Of a DNA stretch of 64,000 bases, positions 1-8,184 are shown in pieces. Each line of letters starts with the position of its first letter. Position 1 is the first letter of the stretch. Source of the stretch: an uncultured Bacteroidota bacterium. GTDB lineage: Bacteria; Bacteroidota; Bacteroidia; Flavobacteriales; Flavobacteriaceae. The stretch is from positions 1 to 64,000 of the forward strand of contig CACHZY010000005.1 in assembly GCA_902584445.1 (NCBI GenBank), read 5' to 3'. The notes under the pieces were generated by a model. The model was given only the letters and a program-made list of their open reading frames with translations, was not told the origin of the DNA and ran no database searches. The position numbers were made by a program, and so were the translations under genes.

Positions 1-1058
1 CAATTGACCTAAATGCTGAGCGAAACCATTCCAATAATTTATCAGAAAACTATAGGATAGAGGATCAGAATTATATTTCACTGAATACCAATGAATATGG
101 TAATTTTGGAATGTCTACTATTCTAATAAAAACAGCCTTCTCAGGTGGGACAGGAATTGTAAATAAAAATTTTCAAAAGTTTAGGGATAATCGATTGATT
201 ATTGCAGAAAGAATAGCTCAGAAAAACCAAGAAGGGACAATTTTATATGATCAAGATGGTTTTCCTGAAGGGTATAATAAAAATCATCAGACGATAATGG
301 TTGCATCCTTTTTGTCTGCATATACCGGAACAAGTCCCAATAAAATTTCCTTAAACCCAATTCAATCTACGCCATTACCAAATTGGAACCTTACATACAC
401 TGGATTCACAAAAATTAAATCTATAGGTCGAATTTTTAACCGTTTTTCAATTTCACATGGATATCGATCCAGTTATACATTAACAAATTATCAAACAAAT
501 TTAGAATTTGATTCCTCCCAACCATTTCAAAAAGACCGCGTTGGAAACTATATGACTTCTCGATTTTATTCTAATATTAACTTGGCAGAGCAATTCAATC
601 CCTTAATTCGTCTGGATATTGAGTTTAAAAACTCTTTTAAAATTTTAGCTGAGTTAAGAAAAGATCGGAGCCTTTCACTTAGTTTAGACAATAGCTTGTT
701 AACCGAACAAACGGGGAATGAATATGTGGTTGGTATGGGATATCGATTGAAAGACCTTAGAATTAGAACTCGTCTGGGCGGTAATAGAGTTACGCTTAGT
801 GGCGATCTTAATCTCAAAGCAGATTTCTCCTACAGAAAAAATATAACACTACTTAGAAACTTGGAATACGATAATAATCAGGTCACTGCTGGACAAACAC
901 TTATGTCGATTAAATTTTCTGCGGGGTACAACTTGTCGAAAAATTTAACAAGCTTATTGTTCTATGATCATAATTTCTCAGAATTTGCCATATCGACTGC
1001 TTTTCCCCAAACATCAATTCGCTCTGGAATAACCATTCGATATAATTTTGGAAACTAA
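1..1058 (+). CDS. sprA: SprA/Sov T9SS outer-membrane translocon, C-terminal fragment (5' end outside window)
   Basis: The reading frame is open from base 3, before the ATG listed in the ORF track, so this is the 3' end of a longer gene. The visible C-terminus is rich in alternating beta-strand sequence and carries motifs I associate with SprA, such as STILIKTAFS shortly after a SENY-type segment and a final SGITIRYNFGN strand. SprA is the giant beta-barrel of the type IX secretion system and exports gliding adhesins and sorting-domain cargo. gcvH lies directly downstream, which is the usual neighbourhood of sprA in Flavobacteriaceae. Its presence fits the T9SS cargo proteins found later in the window. 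The family call rests on recognition and synteny, not on a search. Confidence 0.82.
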   Translation, partial: IDLNAERNHSNNLSENYRIEDQNYISLNTNEYGNFGMSTILIKTAFSGGTGIVNKNFQKFRDNRLIIAERIAQKNQEGTILYDQDGFPEGYNKNHQTIMVASFLSAYTGTSPNKISLNPIQSTPLPNWNLTYTGFTKIKSIGRIFNRFSISHGYRSSYTLTNYQTNLEFDSSQPFQKDRVGNYMTSRFYSNINLAEQFNPLIRLDIEFKNSFKILAELRKDRSLSLSLDNSLLTEQTGNEYVVGMGYRLKDLRIRTRLGGNRVTLSGDLNLKADFSYRKNITLLRNLEYDNNQVTAGQTLMSIKFSAGYNLSKNLTSLLFYDHNFSEFAISTAFPQTSIRSGITIRYNFGN

Positions 1059-1097
1059 AAGTGAATTACATTACTTTGTCAAATCTAATTTTGGTAA

Positions 1098-1478
1098 ATG
1101 AATATTCCTACAGAACTAAAGTACACTAAAGACCATGAATGGGTAAAAATAGATGGTGAAATAGCTACAATTGGTATTACTGATTTTGCTCAACAAGAAT
1201 TAGGTGACATTGTTTATATTGAAATCGAATCAATTGGAGAGACATTGGATGCAGAAGAAGTTTTTGGCACTGTTGAAGCCGTTAAAACCGTTTCTGACCT
1301 TTTTATGCCATTAAGTGGAGAGGTATTAGAATTTAATGCCGCTTTAGAAGATACACCCGAATCTGTTAATGATGACCCTTACAAATCTGGTTGGATGATT
1401 AAAGTTAAAATTGAAGATCCAAGTCAAATATCTGACTTACTTGACTTTGATGCCTACAAACAATTAATCAAAGCTTAG
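1098..1478 (+). CDS. gcvH: Glycine cleavage system H protein
   Basis: 126 aa, the normal length for GcvH. The lipoylation segment is clear ([20 protein letters not shown]), with the lipoyl-lysine at about K63. The N-terminus [14 protein letters not shown] is typical of the family. The H protein shuttles the aminomethyl group between the P, T and L proteins in glycine breakdown, in the cytoplasm. None of the partner genes is adjacent. The start is the ATG at 1098, 39 bases after the sprA stop. A TAATTTTG element ends only four bases before this ATG. Confidence 0.96.
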   Translation: MNIPTELKYTKDHEWVKIDGEIATIGITDFAQQELGDIVYIEIESIGETLDAEEVFGTVEAVKTVSDLFMPLSGEVLEFNAALEDTPESVNDDPYKSGWMIKVKIEDPSQISDLLDFDAYKQLIKA

Positions 1479-1557
1479 AAATAAAAATCTATATCATTAA
1501 AAAAACCTTGTTTTTTATTGTTTTTTTTTTAGTTTAGCAAACTATATTTAATCCTCC

Positions 1558-2262
1558 ATGCAGCCAAAAAAAAATGAAAAAGCCGATTTATCCAAGAACA
1601 GCAGCTTATATTTTATTATAGGCTTATCATCAATTTTACTTTTCACATGGATAGCTATTGAATGGAAAACATATGACCGAAGTGGATATGGATATGAGGC
1701 ATTGAATGTTGATGATGATGATGATGAGGATGTTCCTATAACCGAACAAATTAAAGTCCCACCACCCCCACCACCTCCACCACCTGCTCCTGAAATAATT
1801 GAAGTAGTTGAAGATGAGGAAGAGGTTGAGGAAACGGTGATTGAATCTACTGAAACAGATCAAGAAGAAATAGTTGAAATAGTTGAAGTCGAGGAAGAAT
1901 TTGAAGACGTAGATGTTCCATTTGCTGTGATAGAGGATGTTCCTATTTACCCTGGCTGTGAAAGAGTTGCTAAATCAAAAAGAAGACAGTGTTTTCAAGA
2001 ACAAATTAATAAGCATATTCGAAAAAATTTCAGATACCCTGAAATAGCCCAAGAAATGGGAATACAAGGGAGGGTTTATGTTAATTTTATTATTTCAAAG
2101 AACGGATCTATTACTAATATAAGAATGCGGGGTCCAGATAAAAATCTTGAAAAAGAAGCTGCTCGAATTATAGGGAGATTACCAAAAATGACTCCAGGAA
2201 AGCAAAGAGGTAGACCTGTTCGAGTTCCATTTAGTATCCCTATTACTTTCAGACTTCAGTAA
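1558..2262 (+). CDS. TonB-family energy transducer
   Basis: 234 aa. An N-terminal transmembrane helix (about residues 18-35) is followed by an acidic stretch, a proline run (PPPPPPPPPAP, about 68-78), a long Glu/Val-rich spacer and a C-terminal TonB domain (about 130-234). The domain carries the Bacteroidota-typical VPIYPGCE segment and ends IPITFRLQ. Such proteins pass proton-motive energy from ExbB/ExbD to outer-membrane receptors such as SusC. No exbBD genes are adjacent. The call is secure at family level. Which receptors it serves, including the PUL SusC, cannot be told from the sequence. Confidence 0.9.
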   Translation: MQPKKNEKADLSKNSSLYFIIGLSSILLFTWIAIEWKTYDRSGYGYEALNVDDDDDEDVPITEQIKVPPPPPPPPPAPEIIEVVEDEEEVEETVIESTETDQEEIVEIVEVEEEFEDVDVPFAVIEDVPIYPGCERVAKSKRRQCFQEQINKHIRKNFRYPEIAQEMGIQGRVYVNFIISKNGSITNIRMRGPDKNLEKEAARIIGRLPKMTPGKQRGRPVRVPFSIPITFRLQ

Positions 2263-2297
2263 CATCAACTTATTATTTTTAAAATTACATTCTGGTC

Positions 2298-2329
2298 TTT
2301 GGTCAATGATAATTTGTAAACTATCTTTG
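2298..2329 (+). promoter_or_regulatory. Predicted Bacteroidota-type promoter of the ctaB/cox cluster
   Basis: TTTG at 2298-2301 and TATCTTTG at 2322-2329 match the known Bacteroidota consensus (TTTG, about 17-23 bases, TAnnTTTG) with a 20-base spacer. The -7 element ends 11 bases before the ctaB ATG. This is pattern matching only. Confidence 0.5.
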
Positions 2330-2340
2330 TCTTTGGAAAA

Positions 2341-3252
2341 ATGATGATGAAGTTTTATTCTAATAGTTTACCATCTACAACCTTTAATATTGGACTAATA
2401 GTTACTGATTTTTTGCAGTTAACCAAGTTTCGTCTTGCAATTAGTGTTGTTTTTTCTTCATTAGCTGGATATTTACTGGCTGTGGATAAAATCGAAACTA
2501 ATATTTTATTGGGTTTATCCTTTGGAGGCTATGCTATGGTAGGCGCATCCAATGCTTTTAATCAATTGATTGAAAAGAACAAAGACTCATTAATGTTAAG
2601 GACTCAAAATCGGCCCCTTCCTGGTGGGAGAATGACAAATACTTTAGCTATCACAATCGCCATTTTCTTAGCTATTACTGGAGTTATAATTTTACACTAT
2701 ATCAATTATAAGACTGCAATTTTTGGAGCTTTATCTATATTTCTATATACCTGTGTTTACACCCCATTAAAGTCGAAAACTTCTTTAGCAGTTTTTATTG
2801 GCGCATTTCCAGGAGCCATTCCCTTCATGTTGGGTTGGGTTGCAGCTACAGGAAGCTTTGGAATTGAACCTGGGATTCTCTTTATGATACAATTTTTCTG
2901 GCAGTTTCCACACTTTTGGGCAATCGGTTGGATGGTGGATGAAGATTATAAAAAGGCAGGATTTAAAATGTTACCAACAGGAAGTCCAGATAAAACTACA
3001 GCATTTCTAATTGTTTTTTATTCTTTTTGGACTATTGTTGTTTCGATTTTACCCTACACTAGATACTCAGGAGACTTAAATCTATCTATCCAAGCTACTT
3101 TTGCCTTAGTTATAATAGGTATTTATTTTCTCTACTTTGCTTTTAAGTTAATGCAAGAAAAAACTAAAAGGGCAGCTAGAAAACTAATGTATGCTAGTAT
3201 TTTATATATCAGTTTTCTACAAATTATTTATGTTATCGATAAATGGATTTAG
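2341..3252 (+). CDS. ctaB: Protoheme IX farnesyltransferase (heme O synthase)
   Basis: 303 aa polytopic membrane protein of the UbiA prenyltransferase superfamily. The conserved substrate motif is visible at about residues 71-94 (NAFNQLIEKNKDSLMLRTQN followed by RPLPGG), together with the FWQFPHFW segment of the second Asp-rich region. It farnesylates heme B to heme O, the precursor of heme A for aa3/caa3 oxidases, in the inner membrane. It is first in the oxidase assembly cluster and overlaps the following subunit III gene by 10 bases. The start is the ATG at 2341; a second and third Met follow immediately and could be used instead. Confidence 0.95.
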   Translation: MMMKFYSNSLPSTTFNIGLIVTDFLQLTKFRLAISVVFSSLAGYLLAVDKIETNILLGLSFGGYAMVGASNAFNQLIEKNKDSLMLRTQNRPLPGGRMTNTLAITIAIFLAITGVIILHYINYKTAIFGALSIFLYTCVYTPLKSKTSLAVFIGAFPGAIPFMLGWVAATGSFGIEPGILFMIQFFWQFPHFWAIGWMVDEDYKKAGFKMLPTGSPDKTTAFLIVFYSFWTIVVSILPYTRYSGDLNLSIQATFALVIIGIYFLYFAFKLMQEKTKRAARKLMYASILYISFLQIIYVIDKWI

Positions 3253-3824
3253 GGATGAATGATTTACAAATAAAACAAGAAAGGGCAAAGAAAATGATGC
3301 TTTGGGTAGGAATGATTAGTATGTCTATGACATTTGCTGGGTTGACAAGTGCGTATGTTGTAAGTAGCACAAGAGCTGATTGGCTTTCCAAATTTGATCT
3401 ACCAAGCGCTTTTACAATTAGTACTTTTTTAATTGCTACTAGCAGTTTGACGTTTTTTTTGGCTAAACAATCTCTTAATAATGGAAATAAAAAAAGTACT
3501 AAGTTGTTAATATTAAGTACCCTAGGATTGGCTCTTCTTTTTGTTTATTTTCAATTTAAAGGTTTTGGAGATATTATTGATCAAGGATATTACTTTACTG
3601 GAGCAGAAAGTTCAATTACTACTTCCTTTTTGTATGTATTAATTTTACTTCACTTGGCTCACCTATTTTCCGGATTAATTGTATTAATGGTTGTTTATTA
3701 TCAATTGCAAAAAGGGCGTTATTTTGGATCAAATACTTTAGGTTTTGAATTGGCTCATTTGTTCTGGCATTTTCTAGATTTGTTGTGGATTTATTTGTAT
3801 CTATTTATTATACTGTACAGGTAA
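3243..3824 (+). CDS. Cytochrome c oxidase subunit III family protein (short form)
   Basis: 193 aa with about five transmembrane helices. It matches the short subunit III type of Bacteroidota: it begins with a helix carrying SMTFAGLTSAYVVS, has an HLAHLFSG segment, and ends in HFLDLLWIYLYLF, the conserved last-helix motif. It is the first of two adjacent subunit III genes. It overlaps ctaB by 10 bases and lies 39 bases before the longer copy. It acts in the inner-membrane heme-copper oxidase. The intact last helix is a useful comparison for the neighbouring copy, which loses this helix in frame. Confidence 0.9.
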   Translation: MDLGMNDLQIKQERAKKMMLWVGMISMSMTFAGLTSAYVVSSTRADWLSKFDLPSAFTISTFLIATSSLTFFLAKQSLNNGNKKSTKLLILSTLGLALLFVYFQFKGFGDIIDQGYYFTGAESSITTSFLYVLILLHLAHLFSGLIVLMVVYYQLQKGRYFGSNTLGFELAHLFWHFLDLLWIYLYLFIILYR

Positions 3825-3863
3825 AATATATAAATTTGTAATAACTAATTTGAATTATACTTT

Positions 3864-4840
3864 ATGGAATTGACTGCAGCTGAAAAGGAGGCAAATCTTT
3901 GGTCTGGAGGCCAAAGACCCCTTAACGCGAGCTATGGAAAATTAATGATGTGGTTTTTCATTGTTTCTGATGCCTTGACTTTCTCAGGCTTCTTGGTTTC
4001 ATATGGATTTTCAAGATTTAAAAACATCGACTCTTGGCCCATTGCAGACGAAGTTTTTACTCATTTCCCATTTTTACATGGTATAGACGCTCCGATGTAT
4101 TATGTTGCTTTGATGACATTTATATTAATTTTTTCCTCTGTTACAATGGTTTTAGCTGTTGACGCTGGACATCATATGAATAAATCCAAAGTAACATTTT
4201 ATATGCTTTTAACAATTATTGGTGGTGCAGTTTTTGTGGGTTCACAGGCTTGGGAATGGAAAAATTTTATCAAGGGAGAATATGGTGCTCTTGAAACAAA
4301 AGGAGGTCAGATTCTTCAATTTATCAATGCTGATAATGGTGAAAGAGTTTCCATTGCAGATTTTTCGATTTCAATTCCCACAGAAAGAAGTGCTCACAAA
4401 GGCAGTAATGGAGTATGGTATAAAAGTGAAGGTACTTTACCATCCTACTCTGTCAATGAAGTAGTCGAGGGATTTCAGGGTAATAAAAATCTGGTAATCA
4501 GAATTGAGAAGCTCGATGAAAATGGTCAAAAGATTATTCTTTCTCGAGATGATTCTTTAGATAAAGTTGAAAATGCTGTTGCTGTAGTCGAAGGTGCAAA
4601 TTTAGTTCATAATGAGTATGGAAATCGCTTATTTGCAGATTTCTTTTTCTTCATTACTGGGTTTCATGGATTTCATGTGTTTTCAGGTGTTGTAATTAAT
4701 TTAATCATATTTTTCAATGTTATAATTGGAACTTATGAAAGAAGAGGGCATTATGAAATGGTTGAAAAAAAGTTGGTTTATATTGGCATTTTGTCGATTT
4801 AGTATGGGTATTTGTTTTCACATTTTTCTATTTAGTTTAA
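3864..4840 (+). CDS. Cytochrome c oxidase subunit III (long form), last helix in the -1 frame
   Basis: The zero-frame ORF (3864-4802, 312 aa) has the subunit III fold with an about 100-residue periplasmic-type insertion in the middle. It ends EMVEKKLVYIGILSI, without the conserved final helix. At 4765-4771 there are seven A residues, read GAA AAA AAG. Reading from GTT at 4772, the -1 frame encodes VGLYWHFVDLVWVFVFTFFY and stops at 4838-4840, exactly the expected family C-terminus. The heptamer A AAA AAG is in the right phase for -1 slippage. A missing A from a homopolymer error explains it equally well. The gene is assigned through 4840 on homology to the family end. Confidence 0.88.
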
Positions 4841-4855
4841 TAATAAATTTTGCTT

Positions 4856-5239
4856 ATGGCTGAAGACTTTCACAAACTAGCTATTTTTAGAGGACTGTTA
4901 AAATTTAAATCAAACGTTCAAAAAATTTGGGGGGTTTTGATTTTTCTATCAATTGTAACTACAATTGAGGTCGTTCTTGGGATTTTAAAACCTGAGTTTC
5001 TGCTTTCGTATTTCCTAAATATGAAATTATTGAATTGGATATTCATTATATTAACCTTGGTTAAAGCATATTATATAGCCTGGGATTTTATGCATATAAG
5101 AGATGAAAGGGGGAGTCTTCAAGGCTCTATTGTTCTTCCACTAATTATATTGATCCCTTATTTAATATTCATATTAGTATTAGAGGCAGACTATATTTTT
5201 GATGTCATGAATACTGGTTTTCAAAGTTGGAACTTTTAA
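4856..5239 (+). CDS. Cytochrome c oxidase subunit IV (bacterial caa3-type) family protein
   Basis: About 127 aa with three transmembrane helices. The second and third contain LVKAYYIAWDFMHIRDERGS, a signature of the prokaryotic subunit IV family, followed by a helix with LIPYLIFILVLEADY. It is a small inner-membrane subunit that stabilises the heme-copper oxidase. The ORF track start (TTG at 4850) is less likely than the ATG two codons later at 4856. It lies 15 bases after the shifted stop of the subunit III gene, so translation in the -1 frame would also bring ribosomes closer to this start. Confidence 0.88.
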   Translation: MAEDFHKLAIFRGLLKFKSNVQKIWGVLIFLSIVTTIEVVLGILKPEFLLSYFLNMKLLNWIFIILTLVKAYYIAWDFMHIRDERGSLQGSIVLPLIILIPYLIFILVLEADYIFDVMNTGFQSWNF

Positions 5240-5269
5240 TAAAAATCTTTAATTAGCAAAAGACTTTTC

Positions 5270-5923
5270 ATGAGTCAAAAAACAAAAAAATATTTTGTTC
5301 TCTGCATTCTTTTTATATTCCCAATAGTCATTTACCTGTTTTTTGCATCTGGTAAAAATAATTTCGCATTACTTCCAGTTTTAACTGAGAATGTTAACGA
5401 GATCAAAAACTTCAAAACTCTTTCTGGAGCAAAGATTCAATTGGAAGATAAAATTTCCATTTTAGGTTTTTGGGGAGAAGATCTTTCCGAAAAAAAAGGT
5501 CATGCCTTAAACCTCAATCAAAAGATTTATAAACGTTTTTATCAATTTAACGACTTCCAATTTGTAATGGTTTTAGAAAATGGTCAACAGGATCAGGTTA
5601 ATACTTTGAAAGAAGAACTACAAGAGGGAGCTGGGACAGATTTAGTTAAGTGGAGATTTGTTTTTGGCACTCCGGACGAAATACAAGATTTATTTGACAG
5701 TCTGAGAACTAATTTAAATCTTTCTCAAGGGAAAAGTTCTCCTTTTGTTTTTATTATCGATAAAGAAGTTAACCTAAGAGGCCGAGATGACGACGAGGAT
5801 GTAGGAACCTTATATGGTTTCAATTCTCAGTCAGTTGCCGAAATAAACAATAAGATGGTGGATGATGTAAAGGTAATTTTAGCAGAGTATCGACGAGCTT
5901 GGAAAAAGTACAACCATAATTAA
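5270..5923 (+). CDS. Membrane-anchored protein of the oxidase cluster, possible degenerate SCO/thioredoxin-like fold
   Basis: 217 aa with one N-terminal membrane anchor (about residues 8-26) and an exported domain. Segments such as KISILGFWGED, FQFVMVLENGQQDQ and SPFVFIIDKEVNLRGR follow the strand order of thioredoxin-like SCO proteins. There is no CxxxC or CxxC pair where the copper or redox site would be. It sits between subunit IV and the true SCO1 gene, with one base between its stop and the sco1 start. I infer a role in oxidase assembly. The function is unknown and the fold assignment is tentative. Confidence 0.6.
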   Translation: MSQKTKKYFVLCILFIFPIVIYLFFASGKNNFALLPVLTENVNEIKNFKTLSGAKIQLEDKISILGFWGEDLSEKKGHALNLNQKIYKRFYQFNDFQFVMVLENGQQDQVNTLKEELQEGAGTDLVKWRFVFGTPDEIQDLFDSLRTNLNLSQGKSSPFVFIIDKEVNLRGRDDDEDVGTLYGFNSQSVAEINNKMVDDVKVILAEYRRAWKKYNHN

Positions 5924-5924
5924 T

Positions 5925-6623
5925 ATGAGGAAAAATTATAAATACCTTGGATTGATCGTCATCATTATTGTCTTTGCTCTTCTTTTTATTCCAAAGATTA
6001 TTGAGAGATTGAGAAGTGATACTGCCATTCAGGATAACCGATCAGCCCCCGCAAAGCCTTTAGCGTATATTAAACTTAATGGAGAAGCTAAAAAGGTTCC
6101 TGATTTTTTAATGTATAATCAAGATAGCCTATTGATTAGTAATGAAGATTTTTTAGGTAAGGTATATTTAGCAGAGTTTTTTTTTAGTCGTTGTCCTACT
6201 ATTTGTCCAATAATGAATAGAAATATGAAAATTTTGGATGATAGATTTTGGAAAAGACAAGATTTCGGTATAGCCTCTTTTACTATTGACCCTGCTCATG
6301 ATACTCCGATTATTTTAAAAGAATACGCCCAGAATTATAAAGTAAAATCTAAAAATTGGCATTTTCTTAACGATAAGAAAGATCAGGTATATGAGCTAGC
6401 AAATTCAGGATTTAGTATCTTTGCAAGTATAAATCCATCAGTAGCAGGCGGTTTTGAGCACCAAGGGTATTTTGCCTTGATTGATAAAAAGGGATATATA
6501 AGATCCAGAGTCGATCGCTTTGACAATCCGATCGTATACTATTCAGGAATTGACAGAGATGATCAAGACATCCAGGGGGTAGATATGCTACTAGAGGATA
6601 TTGAGCTGCTCTTAAAGGAATAA
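5925..6623 (+). CDS. SCO1/SenC family copper chaperone
   Basis: 232 aa. An N-terminal anchor (about residues 7-23) is followed by the SCO thioredoxin-like domain. The copper site is complete: C90 and C94 in FFFSRCPTICPIMN, and a histidine at about H179 in GGFEHQGYF. SCO proteins deliver or reduce copper for the CuA centre of oxidase subunit II, on the outer face of the inner membrane. The gene is nearly flush with the preceding cysteine-less SCO-like gene and is followed by a DUF420 gene. Confidence 0.93.
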   Translation: MRKNYKYLGLIVIIIVFALLFIPKIIERLRSDTAIQDNRSAPAKPLAYIKLNGEAKKVPDFLMYNQDSLLISNEDFLGKVYLAEFFFSRCPTICPIMNRNMKILDDRFWKRQDFGIASFTIDPAHDTPIILKEYAQNYKVKSKNWHFLNDKKDQVYELANSGFSIFASINPSVAGGFEHQGYFALIDKKGYIRSRVDRFDNPIVYYSGIDRDDQDIQGVDMLLEDIELLLKE

Positions 6624-6634
6624 AAGTTTAGAAA

Positions 6635-7168
6635 ATGAAAATTAATAAAGAGATTCAAGAGTCCCAAAAGTACACCAAACTAATTACCCTAATCTCAATT
6701 GCGGTTCCAGTATTGGTGGCAGTTCTTTTTACGGTAAGAATTCCCAATGTTGCATCCTTTGACTTTTTACCACCCATTTATGCTACCATTAATGCATTAA
6801 CTGCGGTAATTTTAATCATAGCTTATATAGCTATAAGAAATAAAAAAATTAAACTTCACGAAAGGTTGATGAAAATTGCGATTGGTCTATCTCTGGCTTT
6901 CCTAGCCATGTATGTGGCATATCATATGACCTCCGACTCAACCCCATATGGAGGTCAAGGAATGAAAAGATACGTCTACTATTTTATTTTGATTTCTCAT
7001 ATCATTTTCTCGATTGGAATCATTCCAATGGTTCTTGTCACCTATGTACGTGCCATTTCAAAAAGGTTTGTAGACCACAAAAAAATTGCTGTGATTACCT
7101 TTCCAATTTGGCTGTATATTGCTGTCACTGGAGTGATTGTTTATCTTATGATCTCACCCTACTATTAA
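6635..7168 (+). CDS. DUF420 (CtaM-like) membrane protein
   Basis: 177 aa with five predicted transmembrane helices. The segments YHMTSDSTPYGGQG and ILISHIIFSIG match the DUF420 family, whose Firmicutes member CtaM is needed for making active heme A-containing oxidases. Conserved histidines in the membrane segments (KLHERL, AYHMT, SHIIFS, VDHKK) are visible. Its position at the end of the cox assembly cluster agrees with a maturation role. Confidence 0.85.
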   Translation: MKINKEIQESQKYTKLITLISIAVPVLVAVLFTVRIPNVASFDFLPPIYATINALTAVILIIAYIAIRNKKIKLHERLMKIAIGLSLAFLAMYVAYHMTSDSTPYGGQGMKRYVYYFILISHIIFSIGIIPMVLVTYVRAISKRFVDHKKIAVITFPIWLYIAVTGVIVYLMISPYY

Positions 7169-7172
7169 TATT

Positions 7173-7379
7173 ATGAGGATTCTTTTATTTTTATTTGTAA
7201 GTCTTTTGCTTTTGGGAGAAGCTTCAGCCCAGTGCTCAATGTGTAGAGCTGTATTAGAATCTGGAGATGCTAAAGAAACTGCAAAAGGAATAAATAATGG
7301 AATAATTTATTTGATGGCCATCCCCTATGTTTTAGTTGCTTTTGTTGGTTATCAAATTTTTAAACTCATCAAAAAATAA
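7173..7379 (+). CDS. Small exported CxxC membrane protein, unknown function
   Basis: 68 aa, beginning five bases after the DUF420 stop. It has a signal peptide ending ASAQ, then QCSMCRAVLESG with a CxxC pair (about C20 and C23), then one transmembrane helix (about 44-62) and a short lysine-rich tail. The layout suggests a periplasmic cysteine pair held at the inner membrane, possibly for metal or redox handling in oxidase assembly. That function is inferred from position only. I recognise the type from other Bacteroidota oxidase clusters but know no assigned role. Confidence 0.7.
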   Translation: MRILLFLFVSLLLLGEASAQCSMCRAVLESGDAKETAKGINNGIIYLMAIPYVLVAFVGYQIFKLIKK

Positions 7380-7392
7380 TGTTTAGCAAATT

Positions 7393-7477
7393 AAAATAAA
7401 TACTGTTTCCTTTTTAATTCAAATAAAACCTTTTGAGTTTTATACAGTCAAAAAAAGGGAAATAGTATATTTTATTT
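7393..7477. repeat. Long imperfect palindrome between the cox cluster and the efflux operon
   Basis: An inner perfect stem ATAAAAC/GTTTTAT (7423-7429 with 7437-7443) sits inside an outer imperfect stem. In the outer stem TACTGTTTCC followed by T5 on the left faces A7 followed by GGGAAATAGTA on the right. It fills most of the 111-base gap. It may end the cox transcript, or it may be a small palindromic repeat. Confidence 0.5.
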
Positions 7478-7490
7478 AAAATACAACCCA

Positions 7491-8180
7491 ATGATTCAAA
7501 TCAGCAACCTTCATAAATCCTATAAAATGGGTTCTAATTCCTTACATGTATTGAAGGGAATTAATTTTAAAATTGATGAGGGGGAATTGGTTGCCATAAT
7601 GGGCTCTTCAGGATCAGGAAAGTCAACTTTACTTAATATACTTGGAATGCTAGATATTGCCGATGAAGGAAATTACTTGCTTGATAATGTATTAATAAAA
7701 GACTTAACAGAAACAATTGCTGCCAATTACCGCAACCGATTTTTAGGCTTCGTTTTCCAATCTTTTAATCTGATAAATTATAAAAATGCATTGGAAAATG
7801 TTGCTTTGCCACTGTACTATCAGGGTTTAAGAAGAAAAACCCGACAACAAAAAGCTTTAGAGTACCTCAAAAAAGTTGGCTTATTAGATTGGGCTAAGCA
7901 TTTACCCAGTGAGCTTTCTGGAGGCCAAAAGCAACGCGTTGCTATTGCCAGAGCAATGGCATCAGAACCGAAAGTACTTCTTGCTGATGAGCCAACGGGT
8001 GCATTGGACTCCAATACTTCTCGTGAGGTAATGAGTCTCATTCAAAAAATCAATGACGAGGGAAAGACCATTTTAGTTGTAACCCATGAAATTGATATTG
8101 CCAAGATGTGTAAAAGAATCATAACCCTTAAAGATGGGGTCATTATAGAAGATAAAAAAACAGATCAAATTTTATTATAA
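7491..8180 (+). CDS. ABC transporter ATP-binding protein, MacB/LolD type
   Basis: 229 aa. Walker A is GSSGSGKST (about 38-46), the Q-loop lies in GFVFQSFNLI, the signature is LSGGQKQRVAIARA, Walker B is VLLADEPTGALD, and the switch histidine is in VVTHE. The sequence belongs to the MacB/LolD/FtsE class, which powers mechanotransmission rather than membrane substrate transport. It is the first gene of a five-gene unit with two permeases, a fusion protein and a TolC-like channel. It is four bases before the first permease. Confidence 0.94.
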   Translation: MIQISNLHKSYKMGSNSLHVLKGINFKIDEGELVAIMGSSGSGKSTLLNILGMLDIADEGNYLLDNVLIKDLTETIAANYRNRFLGFVFQSFNLINYKNALENVALPLYYQGLRRKTRQQKALEYLKKVGLLDWAKHLPSELSGGQKQRVAIARAMASEPKVLLADEPTGALDSNTSREVMSLIQKINDEGKTILVVTHEIDIAKMCKRIITLKDGVIIEDKKTDQILL

Positions 8181-8184
8181 GATT

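Noticed and set aside
1636-1863. Minus-strand ORF rich in Trp, Arg and Ile
   Set aside because: It is the antisense shadow of the proline and aspartate runs of the TonB gene; the composition is an artefact of that repeat.
4219-4464. 81-aa plus-strand ORF inside the long subunit III gene
   Set aside because: It lies entirely within the coding frame of a recognised gene and has no family features.
3243-4840. Subunit III duplication as one gene split by a frameshift
   Set aside because: Both ORFs have their own N-terminal helices and family ends, and short plus long copies are usual in this group.
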